Part shown: in pieces, positions 26,114-34,683 of the stretch
How the letters are laid out: every line of letters starts with the position of its first letter
Position numbering within the stretch: the first letter of the stretch is position 1
Assembly: GCF_002887595.1 (NCBI RefSeq)
Contig: NZ_PEBU01000005.1
Location: forward strand, 182,648 to 246,647
DNA length: 64,000 nt
Reading direction: 5' to 3'
From: Bowmanella denitrificans
GTDB taxonomy: Bacteria > Pseudomonadota > Gammaproteobacteria > Enterobacterales > Alteromonadaceae
The notes under the pieces: generated by a model
What the model was told of the DNA's origin: nothing
The model's database searches: none
Seen by the model: only the letters and a program-made list of their open reading frames with translations
Position numbers and translations under genes: made by a program

Positions 26114-29100
26114 TTAGAAATCGTAGCGCACCGACAAGCGCACCGAACGCGGTGCCTGCCAGTTGGACGGCGTGCGCCACAGGGCATTGTCATTGGCAGT
26201 CAAAGGTTGGCCGTCGGCCAGATCCTGAATTGACGAGGTTTCACCAATTTCACGTACATCTGTCACTCTGTCCCAGTCGAACGGGTTGAATACCGTCAGA
26301 CTGAATTGTGTCTGACCACCAAACAGCTCCACAAAGTAATTCAGCCCCAGATTCAAGGTCTGAATGTTTTCGGTGCGACCGGCAGTGCCACGGGGAACCG
26401 CTTGCTCATCCTTACGGAAGTATTCTGCATCCCAGCCTGGTAAATCTTCGTGGTAACCAAAGTGGTTGATAGGCCGACCCGAATAGAAGTTGTAATTGAA
26501 AGACGCGGTTAAATCTTCACTCAGTTCGTACACCCCCCACAGCTTAAAATTGTGCGGTCTGTCATTGGGCAAACGACCATAACCGTCCTCTACAATTTGC
26601 GGTTCGTCAAAGGCGCGGGTCCAGCCAGGGTCGCGCTGACCGTTATCCGAACGCACCAAGCCTTCGGTATTACCCTCAGAGCGACTCCAGGTGTAGGACC
26701 CGGCAATATGGAATTGCTCGGTCACTTCGCCGTCAAAGGTAAAAGTCAGGGCGTGGTATTTACGTTTTGCCTCGGGGTAACCCAGATAGGCGGCAGGAAT
26801 GGTTTCCTGAGTCAGCGTGCCGTCGCCGTTGAAGTCTTCCCAGATGGTCAGATCCTGACCGGGATTCAGCAAACGGGCCGAACCACCGTTCCAGACCTGC
26901 CCTGCCACATCGGCAAAACCGCTGCAGTCCTTGTTATTATCGGCACACCATTGCAACACGCCCCAACCACCTTCACCGGCGAAACCATCCACTTGTGAGT
27001 CTTCAATGGAACGCACCAAATCCCGATAGGTGTAGGTGACGCCAAGCAACCAGTTGTCATCCAGCACCACTTCATAGCCCAGGTTATAGCCATCCAGATA
27101 CATAGGTTTGAGGTCAGCATCGGCAAATATCTGACCGGGCCGGACATTACCGTCACCCACGATCTGCACGCCCTGAATCGGACCGGTGCTGAGTTGGCCG
27201 TTATCCAGGTTGGCGGTGCGGAAGGTACGAATATCAAACTCCGGTGCCACGAAGCGCTCACTTACCCGCAATGCCACGGGCTGATAGTAACGGCCATAGT
27301 TAAAAAAGACTTTCTGGTTGCCGTCAATATCATAGTTAAGCTCTAACCGGGGCGCCCATTGGTTGTCCATATCTATCCATTTATCACCATTATTGGTGGT
27401 ATTGGAAAAGGCTTCGTTGCGCACACCAAAAGTTGCAACCAACTGGTCGGTCACCTGCCACTTATCCTGAACATAGTAAGCAGAGAATTTACCGTCGATA
27501 TCAGCTTTCTTGGTAAATTCACGGGTATACAGGTAGTCACCGGCTGGCATGGTAAATTCCCCATCCACACAGGCATTCCCCAGCGAGCACCAGCGGGTAC
27601 GGTCGGTGGATGCACGCCACACTTCCATGGTCGAGTAATGTTTGGACAGACCAAATTCATCCAGATCATCCGGGCCGTGGCCATGGTTGTCGATTTTGGC
27701 GTTGATATCATCCTGTTCATAGCCAAACGACAGGGTATGGTCATCGGTTATCACCCAGTCAAAGTCGACCCTGAAGGTATCCCGGGTGTCTTCCTCCAGC
27801 CTCGCATAGCTACCAAAAGTATCAGTTGCTAGTGCACAACTGCCGGTGCGACAGTCATATAAACTATTCTGATCCGAGGTGCCCAAACGGCCATCGTTGG
27901 TGGTTTTCATTCTGCCGTAGTTAGCGATTACTGACAGGTCGTCGGTTAAGTAACCTGTGTAATTAACAATGGTCAGCTTGTTATCGATTTCAAAGGTGCG
28001 GTCCAAGCCATCAATATCCACCACCAGGTCGCCCCGGCCGGTTTGCGCCGACCATTGGTACTGATAGTCTGTGGTATCACGCTGGGCATCCAAATGCATC
28101 AGGGTCAGGCTGTGGTTTTCGGTTACTTGCCAGTCCAGGTTAACGAACAGCGAATCTTTGTCCACGTCACGAGAGGTAAAGGTGGTATCGCCTTCACCGG
28201 CATCGGCCCACTCATATTGGTTCCTGGCCGGGGCGTAGAGCACATAGAAAAATGCTTTATCCTGAATAATCGGGCCACTGGCATACAAGCTGTACTCCAT
28301 CAGATCGCTGCTGTCTTCTGAGTGGCGGGCATGGTTGTACCAACCTTCTCCGTTGCGGTCTGTATAGTTAAAATCTGGCTTGGTGCCCCCCATGCCACCG
28401 GGTTCCCAGTCCAGTTTCACACCGAAGCGGAATTCGTTATCACCGGTTTTCGACACCATGTTGGTGACGCCGCCCACTGTGCGCCCATAGCGCGCGGGAA
28501 TACCGCCATTGATCACCTGAATCTGGTCGACTATTTCCCAGGGAAACTCCGAGATAATCGCGTTGTAACGAATATCGGTAATATTAAAGCCATTCAGGTA
28601 ATAGCCGTTTTCTGCCACCGAGCCACCAGCCGAGCTGACCAGACGGCCGTCAGAGCCCCCAATCCCGGAGAAGATATCGCTATCGCCAATGGCATTGCCG
28701 GGTGCCAGGGTCGCCACATCCGTCAAATTCTCACCTATGGCCATAGTAGACAAATCTACCGCACTGAAACTGACCCCTTGTTGCGAGCCCTGAAAGTCAA
28801 TCTTGGCCACAGCACTGCCTGAGATCTGAATCACTTCCATACTGCTGTCGGCAAGGTTGACCTCACCCAGATCGGCAGCATTGCCCAGGGTGATTTCCAC
28901 TTTACTCACCGACGCGCTTTGGTAGCCGTCTTTACTGATAGTGACGGTATAGCTGCCAACGGGTAGGCCCTTAATACTGAATTCACCATCTGCATTGGTG
29001 GTGGTTTTACGCACGATCCCTTTACTGTCGTGCACCAGGGTAATCTGTGCATTGGCCAGGTCTGTGCCCTTGGCCATCACTGCGCCGCGCATTTCACCAT

Positions 29101-29194
29101 AGGTGTCGCTGGCGGCCTGCGCGAGTGGGGTACAAAGACAGCTCGCCACCGCGGCGGCCAGTAAGCTGCGTTGCCATCTTGTTTGCTTGTTCAT
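26114..29194 (-). CDS. Oar-like TonB-dependent receptor with N-terminal carboxypeptidase-regulatory domain
   Basis: 1026 residues. A signal peptide (SLLAAAVASCLCTPLAQA) is followed by a CarboxypepD-regulatory-like beta-sandwich at about 30-115 (GAVMAKGTDLANAQITLVHD, TTNADGEFSIKGLPVGSYTV). Then come the plug (LTDVATLAPGNAIGD, YYLNGFNITDI, IPARYGRTVGGVTNMVSKTGDNEF) and a long barrel ending SVRLSVRYDF. This is the Oar/Omp_b-brl_3-like class often used for peptide or protein-derived ligands. A palindromic TTGTATACAA operator lies about 80 bp upstream; the same core occurs in the hydroxyproline gene promoter near 38.2 kb. Although it lies just upstream of the PepSY operon, a terminator and a Fur-like site separate the two, so it probably belongs to the hydroxyproline/collagen-peptide regulon. 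Confidence 0.9.
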   Translation of the reverse strand: MNKQTRWQRSLLAAAVASCLCTPLAQAASDTYGEMRGAVMAKGTDLANAQITLVHDSKGIVRKTTTNADGEFSIKGLPVGSYTVTISKDGYQSASVSKVEITLGNAADLGEVNLADSSMEVIQISGSAVAKIDFQGSQQGVSFSAVDLSTMAIGENLTDVATLAPGNAIGDSDIFSGIGGSDGRLVSSAGGSVAENGYYLNGFNITDIRYNAIISEFPWEIVDQIQVINGGIPARYGRTVGGVTNMVSKTGDNEFRFGVKLDWEPGGMGGTKPDFNYTDRNGEGWYNHARHSEDSSDLMEYSLYASGPIIQDKAFFYVLYAPARNQYEWADAGEGDTTFTSRDVDKDSLFVNLDWQVTENHSLTLMHLDAQRDTTDYQYQWSAQTGRGDLVVDIDGLDRTFEIDNKLTIVNYTGYLTDDLSVIANYGRMKTTNDGRLGTSDQNSLYDCRTGSCALATDTFGSYARLEEDTRDTFRVDFDWVITDDHTLSFGYEQDDINAKIDNHGHGPDDLDEFGLSKHYSTMEVWRASTDRTRWCSLGNACVDGEFTMPAGDYLYTREFTKKADIDGKFSAYYVQDKWQVTDQLVATFGVRNEAFSNTTNNGDKWIDMDNQWAPRLELNYDIDGNQKVFFNYGRYYQPVALRVSERFVAPEFDIRTFRTANLDNGQLSTGPIQGVQIVGDGNVRPGQIFADADLKPMYLDGYNLGYEVVLDDNWLLGVTYTYRDLVRSIEDSQVDGFAGEGGWGVLQWCADNNKDCSGFADVAGQVWNGGSARLLNPGQDLTIWEDFNGDGTLTQETIPAAYLGYPEAKRKYHALTFTFDGEVTEQFHIAGSYTWSRSEGNTEGLVRSDNGQRDPGWTRAFDEPQIVEDGYGRLPNDRPHNFKLWGVYELSEDLTASFNYNFYSGRPINHFGYHEDLPGWDAEYFRKDEQAVPRGTAGRTENIQTLNLGLNYFVELFGGQTQFSLTVFNPFDWDRVTDVREIGETSSIQDLADGQPLTANDNALWRTPSNWQAPRSVRLSVRYDF

Positions 29195-29271
29195 CTGGGT
29201 TTCCCTTGTTGTTGTTTGTTAGCCGGTGAAACCGGCCCGACTGATGATAAAACGAACACAACAAAGAATTC

Positions 29272-29293
29272 AATATATTGTATACAATATATT
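29272..29293. promoter_or_regulatory. 22-bp perfect palindromic operator with TTGTATACAA core
   Basis: The whole 22-bp interval is self-complementary, centred between 29282 and 29283, with core TTGTATACAA. It lies 78 bp upstream of the Oar-like receptor start. Such short AT-rich palindromes are typical of FCD-type GntR regulators, and the core recurs at 38198-38207. Confidence 0.7.
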
Positions 29294-29426
29294 TAACTAT
29301 TTTTTTACACGCCATAAGCGGCAGTATCCAGACAGAAGTATCGGTATTGGTGCGAGAACCTGGAGCTGTTTATCTTTCAGGTATAGATTTTGTTCAAATT
29401 CAGCCTCCAGGCTAAGAGCGAACTTT

Positions 29427-29471
29427 GTCGGACTAAAGTCCGACCTACAGTGGGTTGGACTTTAGTCCAAC
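29427..29471. repeat. Paired REP-like palindromes
   Basis: GTCGGACTAAAGTCCGAC (29427-29444) and GTTGGACTTTAGTCCAAC (29454-29471) are two 18-bp hairpins with a shared GGACT/AGTCC core, 9 bp apart. They look like a REP/BIME-type intergenic element. Confidence 0.7.
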
Positions 29472-29670
29472 AGCTTACGGGTAACCGGCTAAAGTATATG
29501 TCTGCCACGGGCGAAGAAAGTACCGAAAACACGCGACTCCAGGGATGGAGGACGCAGGGCGACTGAGGTAAAGCGACTCGGGAGACAAAGCCGGGGAGCA
29601 CTATAGAACAGCTTTAGCTGGCCTGCTTTGCAGGTAAGCTGCTACATGGACGTAGCTTGTAATTTTTCGT

Positions 29671-29841
29671 CCCGTCCATCCTGAACATCGCCGCTCCTGG
29701 TCATCCATGAACCCACGGCATACGCCTGCCATGGATGGTAACAGTGCAGATTACGCAGGAGCAGTTATCTGCCCGTCCATCCCTGAACATCGCCGCTCCT
29801 GTTCATCCATGAACCCACGGCATACCGTTCATCCTGAACAT
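29671..29841. repeat. Degenerate array related to the 49-bp repeat
   Basis: Units beginning CCCGTCCATCC(C)TGAACAT and continuing CGCCGCTCCTG(G/T)TCATCCATG start at 29671 and 29772, with a partial unit at about 29826-29841 that runs into the terminator. The first 20 bases match the 15324-15440 array with GG changed to GA. Confidence 0.7.
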
Positions 29842-29866
29842 AAAAGCCGCTTCGGGAGCGGCTTTT
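29842..29866 (-). terminator. Intrinsic terminator of the choice-of-anchor-A gene
   Basis: AAAAGCCGCT (29842-29851), loop TCGGG, AGCGGCTTTT (29857-29866), with T-tracts on both sides, so it can work in both directions. It lies 15 bp past the stop of the minus-strand gene. Confidence 0.85.
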
Positions 29867-29880
29867 TATCATCTTATTTT

Positions 29881-30954
29881 TCAGGCCAGTGCTGGCTGGC
29901 AGCTAACCGGCGTGCTGCGCCGCCATAACAGCAATCCTGCCAATAATGCAAACAGCATGGCCAATGACGGCTCGCTGATTGGATTCGGCGGCGGGGTGGA
30001 ACCAACCGGCTCAAATGGATCATAGTTAATCTGGCCGTTGCCTTCCCAGGATTTACCAATTACCTGACCCCAAACCGGCGACCAGCCGGTTTTAATCGCC
30101 GCATCCGGTGCCAGAATGGAACCAAATACATCGGTAGCGATATTGACCTTGCTGGCGCCAGCAAAGTTATACAGTACCTGGCTGGGCAATCTGCCATCCA
30201 GGTTATGCTCCTGGAAATAATCGCTAGTGGCTTTGCCGTTAATATAGACTTTGTGCTGGCTAAGTTGCACGCAGCCACTGTCCCCTGCCGGGCAGCCATT
30301 CCAGTCTTTTCCTGCAATGCCGTTAGGATTACTGATATTGAAGATAATAGTGGCATTCTCAGCCACACCATTAACAAACCAGTCGGTACTGGCGTTAATT
30401 TGCTCTTGTGTCACATTAAACACATAGACATTATCTGGAGGTGTGCTGGTAGGATTGAAGTCCAGTCGGCTCCACTTATGTTCAGTCGAAGCACTGGCCG
30501 TGCGGCTGGCAAGCTCAGCGGAAAGCTGTTTCAAATGAGCAAAGGCACTGTCGAAATCCACCGGTAACTGGCTTTTATCCACTTTTACCAGTGTTGCTTC
30601 AATATTGCTGCCACTCACCGTACCGGCATAGGCTAACTTGCCGCTATGGGGTGATTGATGCACACCGTCTTCGTAAACATTCAAATGGCCACCGCCAGAT
30701 TTGCGGACATTGCCGCCCACCACCAGACTGGGACCTGAGCCCATACCAAAGGCGTCAATCTTGAAACCGATATCGTAACCGCCTTCAACAATGACATCAC
30801 CACCAGCAGCAACCCGCCCCTGAGTATCAGAGCTGTTTGCCTTAAAATTCTGCTTAACAAATACGTTGTAATCACTAGCCTGACCAAAGTCGATAGGACC
30901 AGCCAGCACGGGTAGGCTGAATAACAAAGTAACTGCGGCGCTTAACCACTTCAT
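29881..30954 (-). CDS. Choice-of-anchor A family protein with PEP-CTERM-like sorting signal
   Basis: 357 residues. After a signal peptide (MKWLSAAVTLLFSLPVLA), residues about 20-310 match the choice-of-anchor-A domain: DFGQASDYNVFVKQNF, RVAAGGDVIVEGGYDIG, the VVGGNV strand and FGSILAPDAAI near the end. The C-terminus has SEPS, a hydrophobic span (LAMLFALLAGLLLW) and RR, the PEP-CTERM layout recognised by exosortase/EpsH systems, though PEP is here SEP. About ten residues follow the arginines, which is longer than usual. The next gene upstream is a PrsT-like TPR protein, typical of PEP-CTERM systems. It is probably an extracellular or matrix protein. No exosortase gene is in the window. Confidence 0.82.
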   Translation of the reverse strand: MKWLSAAVTLLFSLPVLAGPIDFGQASDYNVFVKQNFKANSSDTQGRVAAGGDVIVEGGYDIGFKIDAFGMGSGPSLVVGGNVRKSGGGHLNVYEDGVHQSPHSGKLAYAGTVSGSNIEATLVKVDKSQLPVDFDSAFAHLKQLSAELASRTASASTEHKWSRLDFNPTSTPPDNVYVFNVTQEQINASTDWFVNGVAENATIIFNISNPNGIAGKDWNGCPAGDSGCVQLSQHKVYINGKATSDYFQEHNLDGRLPSQVLYNFAGASKVNIATDVFGSILAPDAAIKTGWSPVWGQVIGKSWEGNGQINYDPFEPVGSTPPPNPISEPSLAMLFALLAGLLLWRRSTPVSCQPALA

Positions 30955-31027
30955 ACGCTATCCCTTGTTAAATTTTGCGCAATTATACAGCAAGTTGTGA
31001 GCTTGACAACGCTGTCAGGTAAAACCA

Positions 31028-33784
31028 CTATCCACGACTGTTTTCACCCAGTATCGCCAGTACCTGCCTGGTTAAATCGGCTTCCTCAGCCAGTTGTTGC
31101 GCCTTCTTCAGCATACTTTCTGCCTGCTGTATTTCACCTAGCAAGGCCAGAGTGTAAGCCAGATGATACAGTATCTGTGCATTATCATTGTCACGCACCT
31201 GCGCTTCACGCAGCAATGGCAAGGCTTGCTCGGGCTTCCCAGACTTAGCATAAATCCAGCCCAGCGTGTCGTTAAACTGCGCCACCTGGGGTGCCAACTC
31301 ATTGGCGCGTTTTGCATAGGCCAGGGCCTGGTTGAGATCTGAGTCAATCAGGTAGTAGGCCAGATTGTTCAAAAATACCGGCGAGTCCTGTAATTGCGGA
31401 TAGGCCTTAAGTGTATCAATGGCCAGTGTCTGATCACCGCTTTGCATGGCAAGATGACTCAACTGGGCTACCGCCCAACTGTCCTGAGGGTGTTCACGCA
31501 ACCATTGCTTAAGCAAGGTTAACGCCTGATCAGTTTGATGATTCTCGGTGTACAGAGACGCCAGTGTTTGCATATGGCCGCGTAAGGGCTGCTGCTGATA
31601 AAGCGCCTGGACAATGGCCTGCGCCTGAGCAAGATCACCAGTCGCCCTCAATGCATAAGCCTTCAATTCCAACCACCTGGCATTGTCGGGGCTGCTGGCC
31701 AACCCTTTATCTAAAATGCTGATGGCCTTATCGGCTTGCCCTCTGGCCATGGCCATACGTGCCTGCAAATAGATATCGACCTGTTCGCCCAGCAAAGTTT
31801 TAAGTCTGTTCAGGGTTTTCTCAGCACCGCCTAACTCTGCCAAATCGATCTGCTTATGTGCCACTGAGTGCAACTTAACCGGATCATCATAGGCCAGTCC
31901 ATACAGCGCTTTAAGGGTGGAGATCGCCTTATCCTTCAACCCTTGCGCTTCTTCCAGCCTGGCTCGGGTGTACAGCAGCTTCTCGTCCAGATTGCGCTTT
32001 CTAATCATTTGTTCCAGCAAGGTATTGGCATCTATCCAGCGCTGCTGCTGCATATAGAGTTCCAGCAGGACCTGATTGGCTTGTTCATCCTGTTGGTCTT
32101 GTATACTTTCCAGCAGGGCCATGGCCTTGTCTGTACGGCCAAGTTGAATGGCCAGGTCGGCATAGAGTTTTGCTGTGGTGGCATCCTGCGGATTGCGTTG
32201 CAGCAACTGGATATAACTGCTCTCCACTTTATCCAGCTTACCCTGATTAAGGTAAATGCCAGCCAAGGCCAACTGGGCCGCATTAAACTCGGGAGCTAAG
32301 CGTAGAATTTCATTAAAAAAAGCTTCTGACTGCTGGGGTTGTCCTTGCCTGAGCGACAGCTCCCCGGCTAACTGCAGAATTTCCACTTTACCGGGATAGT
32401 CATTCAGCAGTGCCTGAGTGGTGTGATGGGCATCTTCCAGCATGCCGTTTTGCAGTTGCAAGAATCCCAACAAGGTACGACTGCGGATATCCTCGCCCTG
32501 TTGTTGTTTGAGCAGTTCCAGCGCCCTGGCAAATTGTTTATCAGCAATCAGCACCTGCACGGTGGCATCCAGCAGTCCCTGATGGGCCGGAAAACGCTGC
32601 CGACCTTTATCTGCCATTTGTAAGGCTGCGGCCAGATCGCCGCCGGCCTGATTTATGGTCACTGCCAACACAAACACATCAGGATCCTGACCAGACAGGG
32701 CCAGGGATTTGTCCACCTGCCGTTTGGCTTCTTTCAGATTGCGCTGCTGCAGCGCAATCATCGCCAGGTATCGATGGGCAGCGGCGGTCGCGCCGTAGGT
32801 ATGAATAAAATCATCGAATTTGATCAGGGCAGAATCCAGTTTACCGCTGGCATAATCCACCACCGCGGCAAGAAAGCTGACTTCACGGAGTTTACGTACC
32901 CGGTCGTCAATGGCTGAAAGCTGATGCTGAATGTCGGTTAATAGGTGCCTGGCTTCCCTGTCATCCCCTTGCTGCGCCACCAATGCTGAATGCATTAATT
33001 TGGCATAGGGGTTATCCGGATGCTGCTCACGAAACTGCTGAACCAGTTGTAACGCCGCTGCCAATTGATTGTCATCAACCAGCAAACTGGCCTTACCCAG
33101 CATGGCCTGCTCATTAGCCGGCTTTGCCGCCATGGCGTGGTCATAGAGCGCTGCGGCCTGTTCCGTTTGCCCATACATACGGTATAGCTGAGCCCGCAAC
33201 AACAGCGCCGGGAAATGCTCCGGTTGCTCCTTGAGCGCCCGTTCCAGCCAGGTTTCAGCGTCTTGCAGTGCATCCCTGGACAAGGCGATATTGGCCAGGG
33301 CGGTAAGACTTTCCACATGCCTTGAATCCAGCGCCAGGGCCTGATGAAAATCCTGCTCCGCGTTGTCCTTATGACCCTTTTCAAGGCCCAGCAAACCACG
33401 CAAATAGAAATATTCAGCGCTGTCCTGTAGCTGAGGATGGTCAGTTAACAGTGCTTGCGCCTGTGCATACTGACTTTGCAGCAACTTGGCACGTACCAGA
33501 CTGAGGATGACGGTTCTGGGATCGGCCTGACGTGACAAGGCAAAACTAAGTTCCTTGTCTGCCGCCAGCGCTTTACCGCCCTCCAACAGCACTTTACCCA
33601 ATAGCACCCGGGCCGGAAGAAATTCCGGGTCAAGCTGCAGACTGTTTTTGAGCTCTATTTCGGCTTTATCCAGATCACCAGCAAACTGATATTTAACCGC
33701 TGACTCGTAAAATGACGAAGCGTCCTGAGCCTGAACAGCCCAGACAAACAGAAATGAAAAAAAGCTAACAAAAATGCGCTTCAT
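31028..33784 (-). CDS. PrsT-like TPR-repeat protein of the PEP-CTERM system
   Basis: 918 residues. A signal peptide (MKRIFVSFFSFLFVWAVQA) is followed by TPR units almost to the end (ESAVKYQFAGDLDKAEIELKNSLQLDPEF, ALALDSRHVESLTALANIAL, FNEILRLAPEFNAAQLALAGIYLNQGKL, YAKRANELAPQVAQFNDTLGWIYAKSGKPEQALPLLREA). Length, the N-terminal SFYESAVKY start and the full-length TPR solenoid match the PrsT family found with exosortase loci. The usual PrsT is a lipoprotein; here no lipobox Cys is evident and the peptide ends AQA, so it may be soluble in the periplasm. It lies 73 bp upstream of the choice-of-anchor-A gene on the same strand. A generic TPR scaffold is the alternative. Confidence 0.75.
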   Translation of the reverse strand: MKRIFVSFFSFLFVWAVQAQDASSFYESAVKYQFAGDLDKAEIELKNSLQLDPEFLPARVLLGKVLLEGGKALAADKELSFALSRQADPRTVILSLVRAKLLQSQYAQAQALLTDHPQLQDSAEYFYLRGLLGLEKGHKDNAEQDFHQALALDSRHVESLTALANIALSRDALQDAETWLERALKEQPEHFPALLLRAQLYRMYGQTEQAAALYDHAMAAKPANEQAMLGKASLLVDDNQLAAALQLVQQFREQHPDNPYAKLMHSALVAQQGDDREARHLLTDIQHQLSAIDDRVRKLREVSFLAAVVDYASGKLDSALIKFDDFIHTYGATAAAHRYLAMIALQQRNLKEAKRQVDKSLALSGQDPDVFVLAVTINQAGGDLAAALQMADKGRQRFPAHQGLLDATVQVLIADKQFARALELLKQQQGEDIRSRTLLGFLQLQNGMLEDAHHTTQALLNDYPGKVEILQLAGELSLRQGQPQQSEAFFNEILRLAPEFNAAQLALAGIYLNQGKLDKVESSYIQLLQRNPQDATTAKLYADLAIQLGRTDKAMALLESIQDQQDEQANQVLLELYMQQQRWIDANTLLEQMIRKRNLDEKLLYTRARLEEAQGLKDKAISTLKALYGLAYDDPVKLHSVAHKQIDLAELGGAEKTLNRLKTLLGEQVDIYLQARMAMARGQADKAISILDKGLASSPDNARWLELKAYALRATGDLAQAQAIVQALYQQQPLRGHMQTLASLYTENHQTDQALTLLKQWLREHPQDSWAVAQLSHLAMQSGDQTLAIDTLKAYPQLQDSPVFLNNLAYYLIDSDLNQALAYAKRANELAPQVAQFNDTLGWIYAKSGKPEQALPLLREAQVRDNDNAQILYHLAYTLALLGEIQQAESMLKKAQQLAEEADLTRQVLAILGENSRG

Positions 33785-33868
33785 CTTGTTCCATGCATAT
33801 CCGACGAAATGCAGGCAAGGTTATAGGTTAAAGGAACAGACCACAATATCGGGCCGAAAATGAATAAA

Positions 33869-34534
33869 TCAGCCCTTCGCTTCCAATTTCAGCAGCAAGG
33901 TCTTAATGTCATCTTTAGCGCTGACAATATGTTTTTTCAGAAAACTGCAGGCTTTCTTGCTGTCACCGGCACGACAAAGTTCCAACAGCTCTTTGTGCTC
34001 ATCCGGCGCAGTATCGATGCCGCCAGCCAGCATAATATGCATTCGCACATAGCGCTCAGAGTTCTTATTCAGCATGCTGACCAGCTCTTCGGTCTGTGGC
34101 CGGTCGGCACGACAATACAACTTGGCGTGAAAGCGGCTATTCAGGTTGCCGGTTGCCAGATAGCTGTCGCCGTTGGCCATGGCTGCCTGCAACTCGCTAA
34201 GTAATGCCTCAGCTTCTGCATAGTCTTGTTCCGTAAGTTTACCGATGGAATATTTAAGCAGCTCGGCTTCCAGCAGCGCACGCAGCTCAAAAATCTCATC
34301 CACCTGTGCTGCAGATAATTCGGTAGCCGTGGCACCTTTATGTGCCTCAAAGCTCACCAGACCTTCGGCCTCCAGTTGCAACAGGGCTTCTCTGACCGGA
34401 ATACGGCTGACATTCAGCTCTTCTGCCAGCGCCGCTTGACGCAACGGCTCGCCAGCTTTAATGTCACCGTTAAGGATCTTTTCCCGTATGGCTTCCACCA
34501 CAAGTTGGGTGCGAGTTTTATGTTCTATGGCCAT
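33869..34534 (-). CDS. GntR/FCD-family regulator of hydroxyproline use
   Basis: 221 residues from the ATG at 34534, which has GGGAG 10 bp upstream; the longer in-frame reading to 34624 runs through the likely -10 element. An N-terminal GntR winged helix (TRTQLVVEAIREKILNGDIKAGEPLRQAALAEELNVSRIPVREALLQLEAEGLV) is followed by an all-helical FCD ligand domain from about residue 80. The FCD metal-site residues are likely in NSRFHAKLYC and APDEHKELLELC. It lies downstream of the catabolic genes on the same strand and divides the pathway from the PEP-CTERM genes. The shared TTGTATACAA operators at 29272 and 38198 are the best candidates for its binding sites. The ligand is probably a hydroxyproline catabolite, by context. 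Confidence 0.85.
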   Translation of the reverse strand: MAIEHKTRTQLVVEAIREKILNGDIKAGEPLRQAALAEELNVSRIPVREALLQLEAEGLVSFEAHKGATATELSAAQVDEIFELRALLEAELLKYSIGKLTEQDYAEAEALLSELQAAMANGDSYLATGNLNSRFHAKLYCRADRPQTEELVSMLNKNSERYVRMHIMLAGGIDTAPDEHKELLELCRAGDSKKACSFLKKHIVSAKDDIKTLLLKLEAKG

Positions 34535-34562
34535 GATGGCTCCCTGACTGCATATGGCATAC

Positions 34563-34568
34563 ATTATA
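34563..34568 (-). promoter_or_regulatory. Candidate -10 element of the GntR gene
   Basis: On the minus strand the site reads TATAAT within GGTATAATGTATGC, about 30 bp upstream of the start codon. No good -35 hexamer is seen at 17 bp spacing, so an activator or an extended -10 may be needed. Confidence 0.4.
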
Positions 34569-34643
34569 CCGATCATGGATCCAAGCGCCAGTGGTAGCGC
34601 TATCACTGATTGATTGGCTGCCATTCCGTGGCAGCATAGTTTA

Positions 34644-34677
34644 GCTACGGGCTACGGGCTACGGGCTACGGGCTACG
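34644..34677. repeat. 7-bp tandem repeat (GCTACGG), 4.9 copies
   Basis: Four perfect GCTACGG units and one GCTACG lie between the semialdehyde dehydrogenase stop and the GntR promoter. Such short tandem runs vary in copy number by slippage; here it could alter the spacing of the gntR upstream region. Confidence 0.85.
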
Positions 34678-34683
34678 CAGCCT

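Larger units (their letters stand above)
29294..29880. other. 587-bp intergenic region made of repeats
   Basis: I see no gene. It holds two hairpin palindromes (29427-29471), a purine-rich G/A stretch at about 29508-29600 with a GCGACTC...GCGACTG...GCGACTC pattern, an array related to the 49-bp repeats (29671-29841) and a terminator. The reading frame across 29377-29601 follows this repeat pattern and is not supported as a gene. Confidence 0.6.

Noticed and set aside
29377-29601. A 74-codon minus-strand ORF
   Set aside because: It runs through hairpin palindromes and a low-complexity purine-rich tract and has no domain.
34555-34575. An autoregulatory TTGTATACAA operator at gntR
   Set aside because: Only about six of ten positions match (ATGTATGCCA), too weak next to the two exact copies.
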